From Candidatus Caldarchaeum sp. (GTDB taxonomy: Archaea; Thermoproteota; Nitrososphaeria_A; Caldarchaeales; Caldarchaeaceae), in NCBI GenBank assembly GCA_025054795.1, contig JANWZU010000071.1, positions 1 through 22,420 on the forward strand: a DNA stretch of 22,420 nucleotides. The letters run 5' to 3'. Positions 7,783-13,845 of this stretch are shown here, piece by piece. Position 1 is the first letter of the stretch. Each line of letters opens with the position of its first letter. The notes beneath the pieces were generated by a model that was not told where the DNA came from, made no database searches, and was given only the letters and a program-made list of their open reading frames with translations. The position numbers and the translations under genes are program-made.

Positions 7783-7822
7783 GCTTGAAAAACACCTATG
7801 ATCGAATTCCACAAAAAGCAAA

Positions 7823-7830
7823 AATATAAA
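7823..7830 (+). promoter_or_regulatory. TATA box of surface protein D
   Basis: The AATATAAA stretch is centred about 30 bases before the TTG at 7857. It lies back to back with the gene C promoter, so the two genes share a short divergent control region of about 100 bases. Confidence 0.6.
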
Positions 7831-7856
7831 AACACCAGCAGACAAAACACGTAGGT

Positions 7857-8468
7857 TTGGATAGAAAAACACTTTATCTGCTTCTCCTGCTATTATCATC
7901 CTCAGCCCCAGCCCACGCTCAAGTCCCGTTCCTCCCACCTGAGATAATAGTTTACACCGACCGCCAGACATACAACGCAGGCGAAGAAGTCGTGATACTC
8001 GGAATAGCAGTCAACGAAGACTTCAGACCCGTCGCAGGAGTAGAAGTGTTCATAACCGTCCTCGACCCAAACAATCAAATAATACTCGAAGCCGAAGCCA
8101 GAACCAACCAGTCAGGCGTCTTCGCAGCATCGCTCAGGCTTAACCAAGCCGCAGACGAAGGCGAATACCTCATAACAGTCGACGACGCCGAGGGAGAATT
8201 CACATCAGGCTCCAGAGCCTTCATAGTCTGCAACATATGCCCAACCAAGCCGCAGATAGTCGTAGTAACCACTACTCTGCCCGGCCCAACAGTAACAACC
8301 ACCCGCATAATCACTGCGACTGTGCTGACAACCCAGCAGCGAACAACCACGGTGAGCACAACAGTCGTAGCTGAGGCAGCACCTATGGGCGACGTGTTGA
8401 GCATAGTGTTCATAGCAGTGCTTCTAGCCATCTTCGGTTTCATCATCCTCTACTCACGAAAACTCTAA
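7857..8468 (+). CDS. Surface protein D: MG2-like domain, CxxC, Thr stalk, TM anchor
   Basis: 203 residues from a TTG start supported by the TATA box about 30 bases upstream. The signal peptide MDRKTLYLLLLLLSSSAPAH is cleaved near residue 21. The MG2-like domain spans about 29-123 (VYTDRQTYNAGEEVVILGI, VLDPNNQI, TNQSGVFAASL, EGEYLITVDDAEGEF). C125-N-I-C128 is followed by a Thr-rich stalk (about 133-170) and a membrane helix ending RKL. It is closest in sequence to protein A. The 3' end overlaps the converging gene E by 4 bases. Function is unknown. Confidence 0.8.
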   Translation: MDRKTLYLLLLLLSSSAPAHAQVPFLPPEIIVYTDRQTYNAGEEVVILGIAVNEDFRPVAGVEVFITVLDPNNQIILEAEARTNQSGVFAASLRLNQAADEGEYLITVDDAEGEFTSGSRAFIVCNICPTKPQIVVVTTTLPGPTVTTTRIITATVLTTQQRTTTVSTTVVAEAAPMGDVLSIVFIAVLLAIFGFIILYSRKL

Positions 8469-9295
8469 TAACCCCTCCTACCAGACCTGACAGCATAAAC
8501 AACAACAGAAGCCAAAACTGTTAAAACAACAGCCACCAACGCAAGCGGGGTCAACAAGTTATCGGACTGGGAAACCACAACGGTTCGAGTCGATATGTCG
8601 ACAACAGTCACATCACGGGTTGTCACGGAGGTCGTAAACTGTGTAATCGTCTGGCCCGGAAGCACGGTAGTCAAAACTTCTCTGACTGTCGATACCAGAT
8701 TACTCACAACGGTTGTTTGAACAACTCTAGTCTCAAAAACCGTGGTCGTAAACAGTCGGGTGGTTGTGGAGTATTGTGTTGAATAAGTTGTGGTGGTGAG
8801 GACCGCTGTCAACGTCGTTGTTCTGTCCCATGTAGTGGTGACAGTGTTGCGTATCACTGTGGTGATTGTTGTGCTGGCTATGGTTGTAGTTATGGTGTTG
8901 GTTATGGTTGTGGTTTCAACATATCTAGGACAGCCGGAACACACCAACACTAAAGTCTCCGCAGTGCCGAAAGCGCTTTCATCCGCTTCAACAACCAACC
9001 GGTAAACACCCTCATTCTCCAGCAAAACGCTGAAAATAAACCAGCCAGCGCTGTCAGTCGTCCCCTCCAGCTCAGTCAACACCTCGTCGTCAGGCTTGTA
9101 AACAGTCACGTAAACATTCAGCTCTGCTGCAGGCGAAGAATCCGCATCCAAAGCCAACACCCTGAAGTAAACATACGTACCCGGCTCGTAAACACCGCTG
9201 TCCGAGTAAATGTAAAGAGCCGGCCCACTCAACCCCTGAACTCCTAGAAACAAGCCGACAGCCAGCAGAAGAATAAAAGAAGCTTGCTTAATCAA
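8465..9295 (-). CDS. Surface protein E: MG2-like domain, CxxC, long Thr stalk, TM anchor
   Basis: I choose the TTG at 9295 (276 residues). It gives the signal peptide MIKQASFILLLAVGLFLG and sits 30 bases from the box at 9322-9329. An in-frame GTG at 9322 gives 285 residues but overlaps the box. The MG2-like domain has YIYSDSGVYEPGTYVYF, VYKPDDEV, TTDSAGWFIFSVL and EGVYRLVVEADES. C119-S-G-C122 is followed by the longest stalk of the family, over 100 residues of mainly Thr, Val, Ser and Arg, then a membrane helix and a basic tail. It is the most diverged of the five. An extended glycosylated stalk is inferred; function is unknown. Confidence 0.78.
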   Translation of the reverse strand: MIKQASFILLLAVGLFLGVQGLSGPALYIYSDSGVYEPGTYVYFRVLALDADSSPAAELNVYVTVYKPDDEVLTELEGTTDSAGWFIFSVLLENEGVYRLVVEADESAFGTAETLVLVCSGCPRYVETTTITNTITTTIASTTITTVIRNTVTTTWDRTTTLTAVLTTTTYSTQYSTTTRLFTTTVFETRVVQTTVVSNLVSTVREVLTTVLPGQTITQFTTSVTTRDVTVVDISTRTVVVSQSDNLLTPLALVAVVLTVLASVVVYAVRSGRRGY

Positions 9296-9321
9296 ACTAA
9301 GCACAACACATACATCCAGCA

Positions 9322-9329
9322 CATAAACC
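9322..9329 (-). promoter_or_regulatory. TATA-like promoter of surface protein E
   Basis: The minus strand reads GGTTTATG, centred about 30 bases before the TTG at 9295. Confidence 0.4.
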
Positions 9330-9670
9330 TTATCGTAGATTTACATAGACGCAGCAGTTCGAATGAGACGTTTTAGACCATGAGCAACCCAAACAGTTTG
9401 AGGGTTGTTTGCTGGGCTAGGTGTTGAGAATTTTAGTACGGGCTGGTGTGCTGTGTTTGACGGAAACGCTATCAATTAAAACAGAGCCGCCTACACAACG
9501 GCTTCTTTAATTTCGTACCTAAAACCAGTCTGACGTTGTTCTCCTCGGCATGGGCCCTCGAAACATCGCCCACGTCAGAGGGCAAGAGCTCTACAGGTTC
9601 AGCCGATGTGTTTGAAATGGGATATTTACGGTACGCATGTTTTTAAGCAGGGCTCGGAAGACCTGTGGTG
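9330..9670. other. Intergenic region, no intact gene recognised
   Basis: A minus-strand frame is open from 9642 to 9472 and reads like protein (EPVELLPSDVGDV, RAHAEENNVRLVLG). It has no good start codon and no recognised family, so it may be a gene remnant. A small hairpin (AGCCG at 9485-9489 with CGGCT at 9499-9503, followed by TCTTT) could be a terminator. The right end holds the promoter of the sRNA candidate. Confidence 0.4.
9640..9647 (+). promoter_or_regulatory. TATA-like promoter of the C/D sRNA candidate
   Basis: TTTTTAAG is centred about 27 bases before 9671, exactly where a C/D-box sRNA would have to begin (GG directly before the C box). Confidence 0.5.
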
Positions 9671-9723
9671 GGATGATGACGAACGTCCATCTTGAGCTGT
9701 GATAGCCGATGGGCAGTCTGACC
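9671..9723 (+). ncRNA. Candidate C/D-box sRNA (2'-O-methylation guide)
   Basis: In order: C box ATGATGA (9673-9679), a 12-base guide CGAACGTCCATC (9680-9691), D' box TTGA (9692-9695), a 3-base spacer, C' box GTGATAG (9699-9705), a 12-base guide CCGATGGGCAGT (9706-9717) and D box CTGA (9718-9721). Sizes and spacing match archaeal double-guide sRNAs that direct fibrillarin. The D guide would methylate the C in an ACUGCCCAUCGG target by the N+5 rule. A TATA box sits 27 bases upstream of the expected 5' end. Oddly, part of the two guides is mutually complementary (GTCCATC with GATGGGC, one G-T pair), so a simple stem-loop is an alternative. D' and C' deviate from consensus by one or two bases. 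The target was not identified. Confidence 0.55.
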
Positions 9724-9787
9724 AGCCTGCTAACTAGGGCCCCAACCTAGGTGATGCCGCTCAGCGTCGTCGAGTTCGGTAAAAGCG

Positions 9788-9795
9788 TTTTTATC
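9788..9795 (+). promoter_or_regulatory. TATA-like promoter of the HEPN-MNT pair
   Basis: TTTTTATC is centred 22 bases before the ATG at 9814 and 28 before the ATG at 9820, with no Shine-Dalgarno site. It suggests leaderless transcription of the HEPN gene. Confidence 0.5.
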
Positions 9796-9813
9796 GCATG
9801 AGTGCTAGGTTTC

Positions 9814-10221
9814 ATGACGATGAAAAACCTTGAGGAAGGGTTGAGGTGGTTTGAGCAGGCTGAAGCCGACCTCAAAACAGCGCGAGACTGTCTCGAAGAC
9901 GGCAACTACTATGCAGCGGCTTTCTTCAGCCAGCAGGCGGCTGAGAAGGCGTTGAAAGGTTTGCTGTATTCTAAGGGCTACAGAGCCTTGATAACGCATT
10001 CTGTCGCCGAGCTTGTTGAAGAAGCAGCACATCACCATGAAATATTCAGGGAGCTCAGGGAACAGGCGATAGAGCTGGACCGGCATTACATCGGAAGCAG
10101 GTATCCGAACTTCTATCCACGAGGGCCAGCGTATAAATACTACAGCCACGCCGTTGCGGCCAGATGTTTAGACTACGCCGAGTCGATGTTGAACGCCGTC
10201 AGGAAGTTTTTGAAAGGCTGA
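9814..10221 (+). CDS. HEPN-domain protein (toxin-like partner of MNT)
   Basis: About 136 residues. The start at ATG 9814 or 9820 is preferred over the GTG at 9802 because of the TATA box distance. It is an all-helical HEPN protein of the COG2250 type: WFEQAEADLKTARDCLEDGNYYAAAFFSQQAAEKALKGLLYSKG, then RALITHS, which is the R-x4-H motif linked to RNase activity in this superfamily, and a DRHYIGSRYPNF segment typical of MNT-linked HEPN proteins. It overlaps the nucleotidyltransferase gene by 58 bases, which implies coupled expression. In characterised HEPN-MNT pairs the HEPN is an RNase toxin that MNT inactivates by AMP transfer. That role is inferred here. A fragment of a sister gene lies at 2905-2991. 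Confidence 0.9.
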   Translation: MTMKNLEEGLRWFEQAEADLKTARDCLEDGNYYAAAFFSQQAAEKALKGLLYSKGYRALITHSVAELVEEAAHHHEIFRELREQAIELDRHYIGSRYPNFYPRGPAYKYYSHAVAARCLDYAESMLNAVRKFLKG

Positions 10222-10556
10222 AGGTTTACGTCGAGAGGGTTGTCGAGGCTCTTCAGCCGGACGTTGTGATGCTCTTCGGCTCTTTCGCTGCCGACGATGT
10301 GAACGAGGGCTCGGACGTAGATTTAGTTGTGGTCGCTTCTTTCAAGGAGTCTTTTCTCGACAGGGTGAAGATTCTGCTCGAGATGAACAGAGAGTCGCTG
10401 CCGTTGGAGCCTGTCGGATACACTGCGGACGAGTTTGTGGAGATGGCTGAGAAAGGCAACAGGTTTGTTTGGGAAGTAGTTGAGAAAGGCAAAACACTTT
10501 ACGCCACAGTCTACGGCGAGGCTCTTTTAGAGCAGGTGAGAAAACTTATTCGGTAA
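10164..10556 (+). CDS. MNT-type minimal nucleotidyltransferase (antitoxin-like)
   Basis: 130 residues. G39-S40-F and D51-V-D53 form the GS...DxD motif of the polymerase-beta nucleotidyltransferase fold, within MLFGSFAADDVNEGSDVDLV. The rest is the short C-terminal portion of minimal nucleotidyltransferases. ATG 10164 is the only usable start before the motif, so it overlaps the HEPN gene by 58 bases. Together they form a HEPN-MNT module, in which MNT is known to AMPylate the HEPN partner. Its 3' end overlaps the converging gene that ends at 10546 by 11 bases. Confidence 0.9.
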   Translation: MFRLRRVDVERRQEVFERLKVYVERVVEALQPDVVMLFGSFAADDVNEGSDVDLVVVASFKESFLDRVKILLEMNRESLPLEPVGYTADEFVEMAEKGNRFVWEVVEKGKTLYATVYGEALLEQVRKLIR

Positions 10557-11634
10557 GCTGGATGTCGAGGCCTGAAACCTCTGCAGCGCCGTCGTCTGAA
10601 TAGGTGGCGAAAACCCTCTCCGGGTAAAGGAGGGAGAGGTAGCTGAAGACACGCATCATGTCGTGGGGTGAGGATTTGAAGCCCTTCTCAACAAGCGTGT
10701 AGGCTGATGCGAGGCAGAGGAGGTCTAGCCTAACTCTTCCCATCATCCTGTTGAGGCTCTGGTAGACGTCGGCCATGGTCTGTGATTCGACGTTCTGGGG
10801 CGGGTGCTTGGCTGCTGGAGCTAGGTGTTTGAAAATCTCCTGCTCTATTTTTTCACGGGGCTTGCTCAGCACAACCTCGAGCTCGTGATGATGCTTAGAG
10901 GCGTGTGTTGACAAAACGTACCTACCACGCTGAGCCCTCTCCAGAAGCCCCACGTCAACCAGCCACTCAAGCCTAGGCGGAACAGCATGACGGTACTTGG
11001 CGTACTGGCGGCTTCTTATCCACTCGATCTTCGAGACATAGGACTCACGCTTTTCCCTGAAAGCTGAAGCCTCAGCCAGCTCCTTCTCCACCGTCCTGCT
11101 CAGCTTTTCGGGAAGTTTCTTAGCATAACGGCGCAGGGCCTCGGGGTATATCTCCTCCATGATGGTCTGCATGGCTTGTTGACGTGTGAATTCACGGGCC
11201 TTGAACACCCATTTTAATATGGGCGCCATCATGTAGTGGTCTTTTGTTAGAAGTGCTTGGATGAACAGCAGCTTCTCAGCTTGGTTGAGTAAGAGGATTT
11301 TTGAGAGGGGGAGCTGCTCCTCGCCTGCGACATGCTTCTTCAAAGGCTCTGAAGAGCTGAGGCAGAGGTAGACGGCGCCGAAGTCGCCAACCCGGCCTGT
11401 TTTTCTGTCGTAGAAGCCTAGGTTTTCAGCCAACTTTACGTAGTTGCGTGCGTTGACCTCGCTCTTCAGCAGCCCCAGCTGTTTTTCCTCAACGTCGTCA
11501 GCCAGAGACCTGCATGCCTCAAGCATCAAGGACGCTAGGTAGTCGGGCGACCGGGGTGATCCGTCCTCGAGTATGCATGAGGCCAGCTTGAGGTAGCCGA
11601 GTCGGCATGCGTCGCCGTGGACTTCGAGAATCAA
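10546..11634 (-). CDS. Unrecognised protein coupled to the DNA methyltransferase
   Basis: I choose the TTG at 11634 (362 residues). GGAGGT lies nine bases upstream, and TTG overlaps the methyltransferase TGA as TTGA. An in-frame ATG at 11655 would overlap by 25 bases. The protein is mostly helical and charged. There is a possible winged-helix segment around PPRLEWLVDVGLLERAQRGRYVLST, a His run ASKHHHELEV, and a helical segment rich in Arg/Lys before it. No nuclease, helicase or NTPase motif was seen. Its place behind a DNA methyltransferase suggests a restriction partner, a specificity factor or another defence component. This is from position only. Family unknown. Confidence 0.75.
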   Translation of the reverse strand: MILEVHGDACRLGYLKLASCILEDGSPRSPDYLASLMLEACRSLADDVEEKQLGLLKSEVNARNYVKLAENLGFYDRKTGRVGDFGAVYLCLSSSEPLKKHVAGEEQLPLSKILLLNQAEKLLFIQALLTKDHYMMAPILKWVFKAREFTRQQAMQTIMEEIYPEALRRYAKKLPEKLSRTVEKELAEASAFREKRESYVSKIEWIRSRQYAKYRHAVPPRLEWLVDVGLLERAQRGRYVLSTHASKHHHELEVVLSKPREKIEQEIFKHLAPAAKHPPQNVESQTMADVYQSLNRMMGRVRLDLLCLASAYTLVEKGFKSSPHDMMRVFSYLSLLYPERVFATYSDDGAAEVSGLDIQLTE

Positions 11635-12809
11635 CCCACTCCCACCTCCCTCCATTCGAGCCTACGCTCCCTCATGGCTGGCTCGCCTTTGCTGAGTATC
11701 AGCAGCCTCTCCCTGCCCACACCCTGCCACTGCTTGAGGTACATCAGGTATTTGTGGCCTTTCCTGATAGAGTCGCGTATTATCACTCTCGCCGTGAAGC
11801 CCGCTCTCTCAGCAGGATCTGTAAGCAGCTCAGCCATGTCTATTCGGTTCTTGCCCAGCTTGACCTCGCCGACGACTAAGACGCAGAACCTGTTGTCCTT
11901 GAGCAGCCGGTGCATCTCCCTCAAAGCCTTCTCCATGAATTCTGTGTATTTCTCGACCGACTGAGTTCCGAAAAGCCGTTTACCCACTTTACGGTAGTCG
12001 TGTCCCAAGAACCAGAGTCGCAGCCAGTTGTCCCATGCGTAGGTTTGGATGTTGAAGTACGGCGGCGAGGTGACTATGAGGTCTGCTGACTGGTCTGCGA
12101 GGGGGAGTTTTAGTGCGTCTGTGTTGAAGCATGCTCCTCGTACTGGAGGCAGGCCGTCGGCCAGCACGGCTTCGGCTTTCCTCAGCAGGCAGGCGAGGAC
12201 GTTTCGCACAGGCCTCTTCAACCCGTGCTGCCGTGCGTATTTCTTGATGTAGGCGGGGGCCATCGAGAAGGAATGGCTGCACGGGAGGCTTAAGCTGATT
12301 TCGGATGAGCCGTGGAGGATGCCGAGCATCAAGGCTTTGACGAAATTCGCTGTGTCGTCGTCGGATTCCTGAAGCAGCTCTCTCACGGCTAAGATCTGTT
12401 TGAGTGTTTGAGGATGGAAGAAGACACGCACCTCCTCCTCTACGTCGTAAACCGAGACAGTGTCGGGCCTCATCAGCCTAGCGGCCTCCTCAACCCATCG
12501 TCTGACCTCTCTGAGCGGCACAGCGTTCACCTTCGCACGTGTGGCCACGTAGGCTTCCGGCGCCAAGTCGTTCCCAACACCAATCCGCCTCGCCATGCAT
12601 GCTTCAAGCGGAGCGGTTCCCTTTCCTGAGAAAGGGTCTAGAACGATGTCGCCTCTGTCGGAGAATTTCTCCACAGCCCATCGAGCTAGGGAGGGTGGGA
12701 AGGAGCCTGTCCTAGACATGATGCGGTGGAGGGATGTTCCCCAGTTTCTTCCCGCAAGCTTCCAAGAGTCTGTAATCTCGTTGCTGAGGAGGTGCTGGAC
12801 TTCCGTCAT
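11631..12809 (-). CDS. DNA methyltransferase, SPPY (N4-cytosine/N6-adenine type)
   Basis: 392 residues from ATG, with a GGATAAAAC box about 32 bases upstream. D58-PFSGKGTAPLEA is the SAM-binding motif I, and T247-SPPYFN is the catalytic motif IV. SPPY favours N4-cytosine methylation in classical enzymes, but N6-adenine cannot be excluded. Motif I precedes motif IV with about 180 residues between, which could hold target recognition. After motif IV come WDNWLRLWFLG and a C-terminal part (VLVVGEVKLGKNRIDMAELL) like other archaeal COG0863-type enzymes. It is first of a two-gene operon with the unrecognised 10546-11634 protein. Orphan modification or restriction-modification is possible; no endonuclease was recognised. 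Confidence 0.88.
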   Translation of the reverse strand: MTEVQHLLSNEITDSWKLAGRNWGTSLHRIMSRTGSFPPSLARWAVEKFSDRGDIVLDPFSGKGTAPLEACMARRIGVGNDLAPEAYVATRAKVNAVPLREVRRWVEEAARLMRPDTVSVYDVEEEVRVFFHPQTLKQILAVRELLQESDDDTANFVKALMLGILHGSSEISLSLPCSHSFSMAPAYIKKYARQHGLKRPVRNVLACLLRKAEAVLADGLPPVRGACFNTDALKLPLADQSADLIVTSPPYFNIQTYAWDNWLRLWFLGHDYRKVGKRLFGTQSVEKYTEFMEKALREMHRLLKDNRFCVLVVGEVKLGKNRIDMAELLTDPAERAGFTARVIIRDSIRKGHKYLMYLKQWQGVGRERLLILSKGEPAMRERRLEWREVGVG

Positions 12810-12836
12810 CAGAAAGCCGTCGAGGGGCCGTGGTCT

Positions 12837-12845
12837 GTTTTATCC
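12837..12845 (-). promoter_or_regulatory. TATA-like promoter of the methyltransferase operon
   Basis: The minus strand reads GGATAAAAC, about 32 bases before the ATG at 12809. This allows a leader of a few bases. Confidence 0.45.
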
Positions 12846-12995
12846 GTTGTTCAGCCTGCAGCGCTGCCCACTATCGGGTTATCTAGGAATGTCTAACCGA
12901 GGTATTTCATGGATGATACGGGCCTTGTCAGCTTGGCTGAAGGGGTTGGGATGATGCGGCGGTCTGAGGATGCCGTGTCGAGTCTAAACGTCTAA

Positions 12996-13004
12996 TTTAA
13001 AATA
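12996..13004 (+). promoter_or_regulatory. TATA box of the phosphoribosyltransferase gene
   Basis: TTTAAAATA is centred 34 bases before the GTG at 13034. Transcription would start around 13027, leaving a very short leader. Confidence 0.5.
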
Positions 13005-13033
13005 CAGCCGAAGCTTCTGTCAACCCTGTTGGT

Positions 13034-13609
13034 GTGGCTGGCTTGGAGGCCTCTGTTCTGGAGTATGATGGCCGGCCTTACTACGAGCTTGTGATTAGAA
13101 ACTTCCGTAGACAGCTTCCGCTCATACAAGTCTCGCCTGACACGTGGATAGCCTACTTCGACAGCCTCGGCGACAGGGAGTTCATAGAGCACTGTGCCAA
13201 GATACTCGCCGAGCAGCTGACTGACTGCGAAGTGCTGGTGACTTCTGAGAGCAAAGGTATTCCGCTGGTGCATGAGATTGCGATTCTGCTCAAGCATCCG
13301 AGGTACATCGTCTGCAGGAAGGAGAGGAAGGCTTTCATGAAGGACCCGATAGCCGTCAAGTACAGGCCGATAACCTCGTCGAAGGAGCTTGAGCTCGTCA
13401 TCGACGGCAGGTACGTTCCCTACATCAGGGGGAAGAGGGTTGGGATAGTTGACGACATAGTCAGCACCAAGAACACGATGGAGGCTATGGAGAAGATTGT
13501 GCAGCTGGCGGGAGGAGTTGTAGCTAAGAAGGCGACGGTCTTGGTTGAAGGCGAGCATCACAAGGACGTTTTCTACCTAGGGGTCCTTCCGATCTTCAAG
13601 AAAACCTAA
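13034..13609 (+). CDS. Purine phosphoribosyltransferase (adenine PRTase-like)
   Basis: 191 residues from GTG (a TTG at 13043 is also possible). It is a type I PRTase fold: residues 136-148 (VGIVDDIVSTKNT) are the PRPP-binding loop with two acidic residues, and SESKGIPLVHEIA (about 71-83) is the PPi loop region. CRKERKAF (94-101) corresponds to the segment before the flexible loop. Archaeal relatives are annotated as adenine or hypoxanthine/guanine PRTases, which salvage free purine bases with PRPP into nucleotides in the cytoplasm. The base cannot be assigned with certainty here. It stands alone with its own promoter, directly before the tRNA gene. Confidence 0.85.
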   Translation: MAGLEASVLEYDGRPYYELVIRNFRRQLPLIQVSPDTWIAYFDSLGDREFIEHCAKILAEQLTDCEVLVTSESKGIPLVHEIAILLKHPRYIVCRKERKAFMKDPIAVKYRPITSSKELELVIDGRYVPYIRGKRVGIVDDIVSTKNTMEAMEKIVQLAGGVVAKKATVLVEGEHHKDVFYLGVLPIFKKT

Positions 13610-13612
13610 AAC

Positions 13613-13619
13613 CTATAAA
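13613..13619 (+). promoter_or_regulatory. TATA box of the tRNA-Gln gene
   Basis: CTATAAA is centred about 28 bases before the mature tRNA 5' end at 13644. Confidence 0.55.
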
Positions 13620-13665
13620 CAGCCTAAACCCCGTCATATACGCAGCCCGGTCGTCTAGCGGCCAA

Positions 13666-13685
13666 ACTGGTCAGAACAGGGTCAT
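13666..13685 (+). other. tRNA intron 1, in the D loop (non-canonical position)
   Basis: The intron is 20 bases. The 4-bp central helix is GGCC (13660-13663) with GGTC (13680-13683). The 5' bulge is AAA, the intron stem CTG/CAG closes a 7-base loop, and the 3' bulge is ATG. Cutting after the second base of each bulge joins GGCCAA to GGAT, restoring a normal tRNA-Gln D arm. The outer exon helix is weak, so this is a relaxed BHB, as is known for non-canonical archaeal introns. Confidence 0.85.
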
Positions 13686-13701
13686 GGATCTCGGGCTCTG
13701 G

Positions 13702-13721
13702 GTCGCCTACGGTGAGGAGAA
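13702..13721 (+). other. tRNA intron 2, at canonical position 37/38
   Basis: The intron is 20 bases with a full bulge-helix-bulge. The exon stem is TCGGG/CCCGA, the central 4-bp helix CTCT/GGAG, the 5' bulge GGG, the intron stem TCGCC/GGTGA (one G-T) with a TAC loop, and the 3' bulge AAC. Cutting after the second bulge base leaves a 7-base anticodon loop CTCTGGC. Confidence 0.9.
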
Positions 13722-13812
13722 CCCCGAGGACGCCGGTTCGAATCCGGCCCGGGCTACTCGTTGTTGGGCATAAAAGATGTTAGAGAGACTCAGACGAGAC
13801 AGAAGTGCTAGT

Positions 13813-13820
13813 GTTTAAGT
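13813..13820 (+). promoter_or_regulatory. TATA-like promoter of the SDR-M20-hydroxylase operon
   Basis: GTTTAAGT is centred 30 bases before the ATG at 13846. It supports that start over the upstream TTG at 13822. Confidence 0.5.
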
Positions 13821-13845
13821 TTTGGCAGTGTGTTTGAATACCGCT

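Larger units (their letters stand above)
13644..13756 (+). tRNA. tRNA-Gln(CTG) with two introns
   Basis: Spliced, it gives a 73-base tRNA. The acceptor stem is AGCCCGG with CCGGGCT and discriminator A. The D arm is GTCT-AGCGGCCAA-GGAT. The anticodon arm is TCGGG-CTCTGGC-CCCGA with anticodon CTG at 13698-13700, the variable region is GGAC, and the T arm is GCCGG-TTCGAAT-CCGGC. CCA is not encoded. Two 20-base introns interrupt the gene: one in the D loop (13666-13685) and one at the canonical position 37/38 (13702-13721). Both have bulge-helix-bulge motifs with 3-base bulges. It reads glutamine CAG codons. Confidence 0.93.

Noticed and set aside
8075..8446. Antisense frames within the Thr-rich stalk genes (also at 6130-6366 and 8790-9005)
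   Set aside because: Thr-rich stalks give long Val/Met-rich antisense frames by composition; they have no own signal or start.
9485..9508. Hairpin AGCCG/CGGCT followed by TCTTT as an intrinsic terminator
   Set aside because: Only 5 bp and a broken T run; archaeal terminators need only T tracts, and no gene clearly ends just before it.
12912..12976. Second possible C/D-box RNA (GATGATAC, CTGA, GATGATG, CTGA)
   Set aside because: Guide lengths are about 17 and 7 bases, the C box is off consensus and no TATA box lies at the right distance.
13644..13756. Reading the tRNA as a class II tRNA (Leu/Ser) with a long variable arm
   Set aside because: The extra length is explained by two bulge-helix-bulge introns; after splicing, the tRNA has a 4-base variable region and a CTG anticodon.
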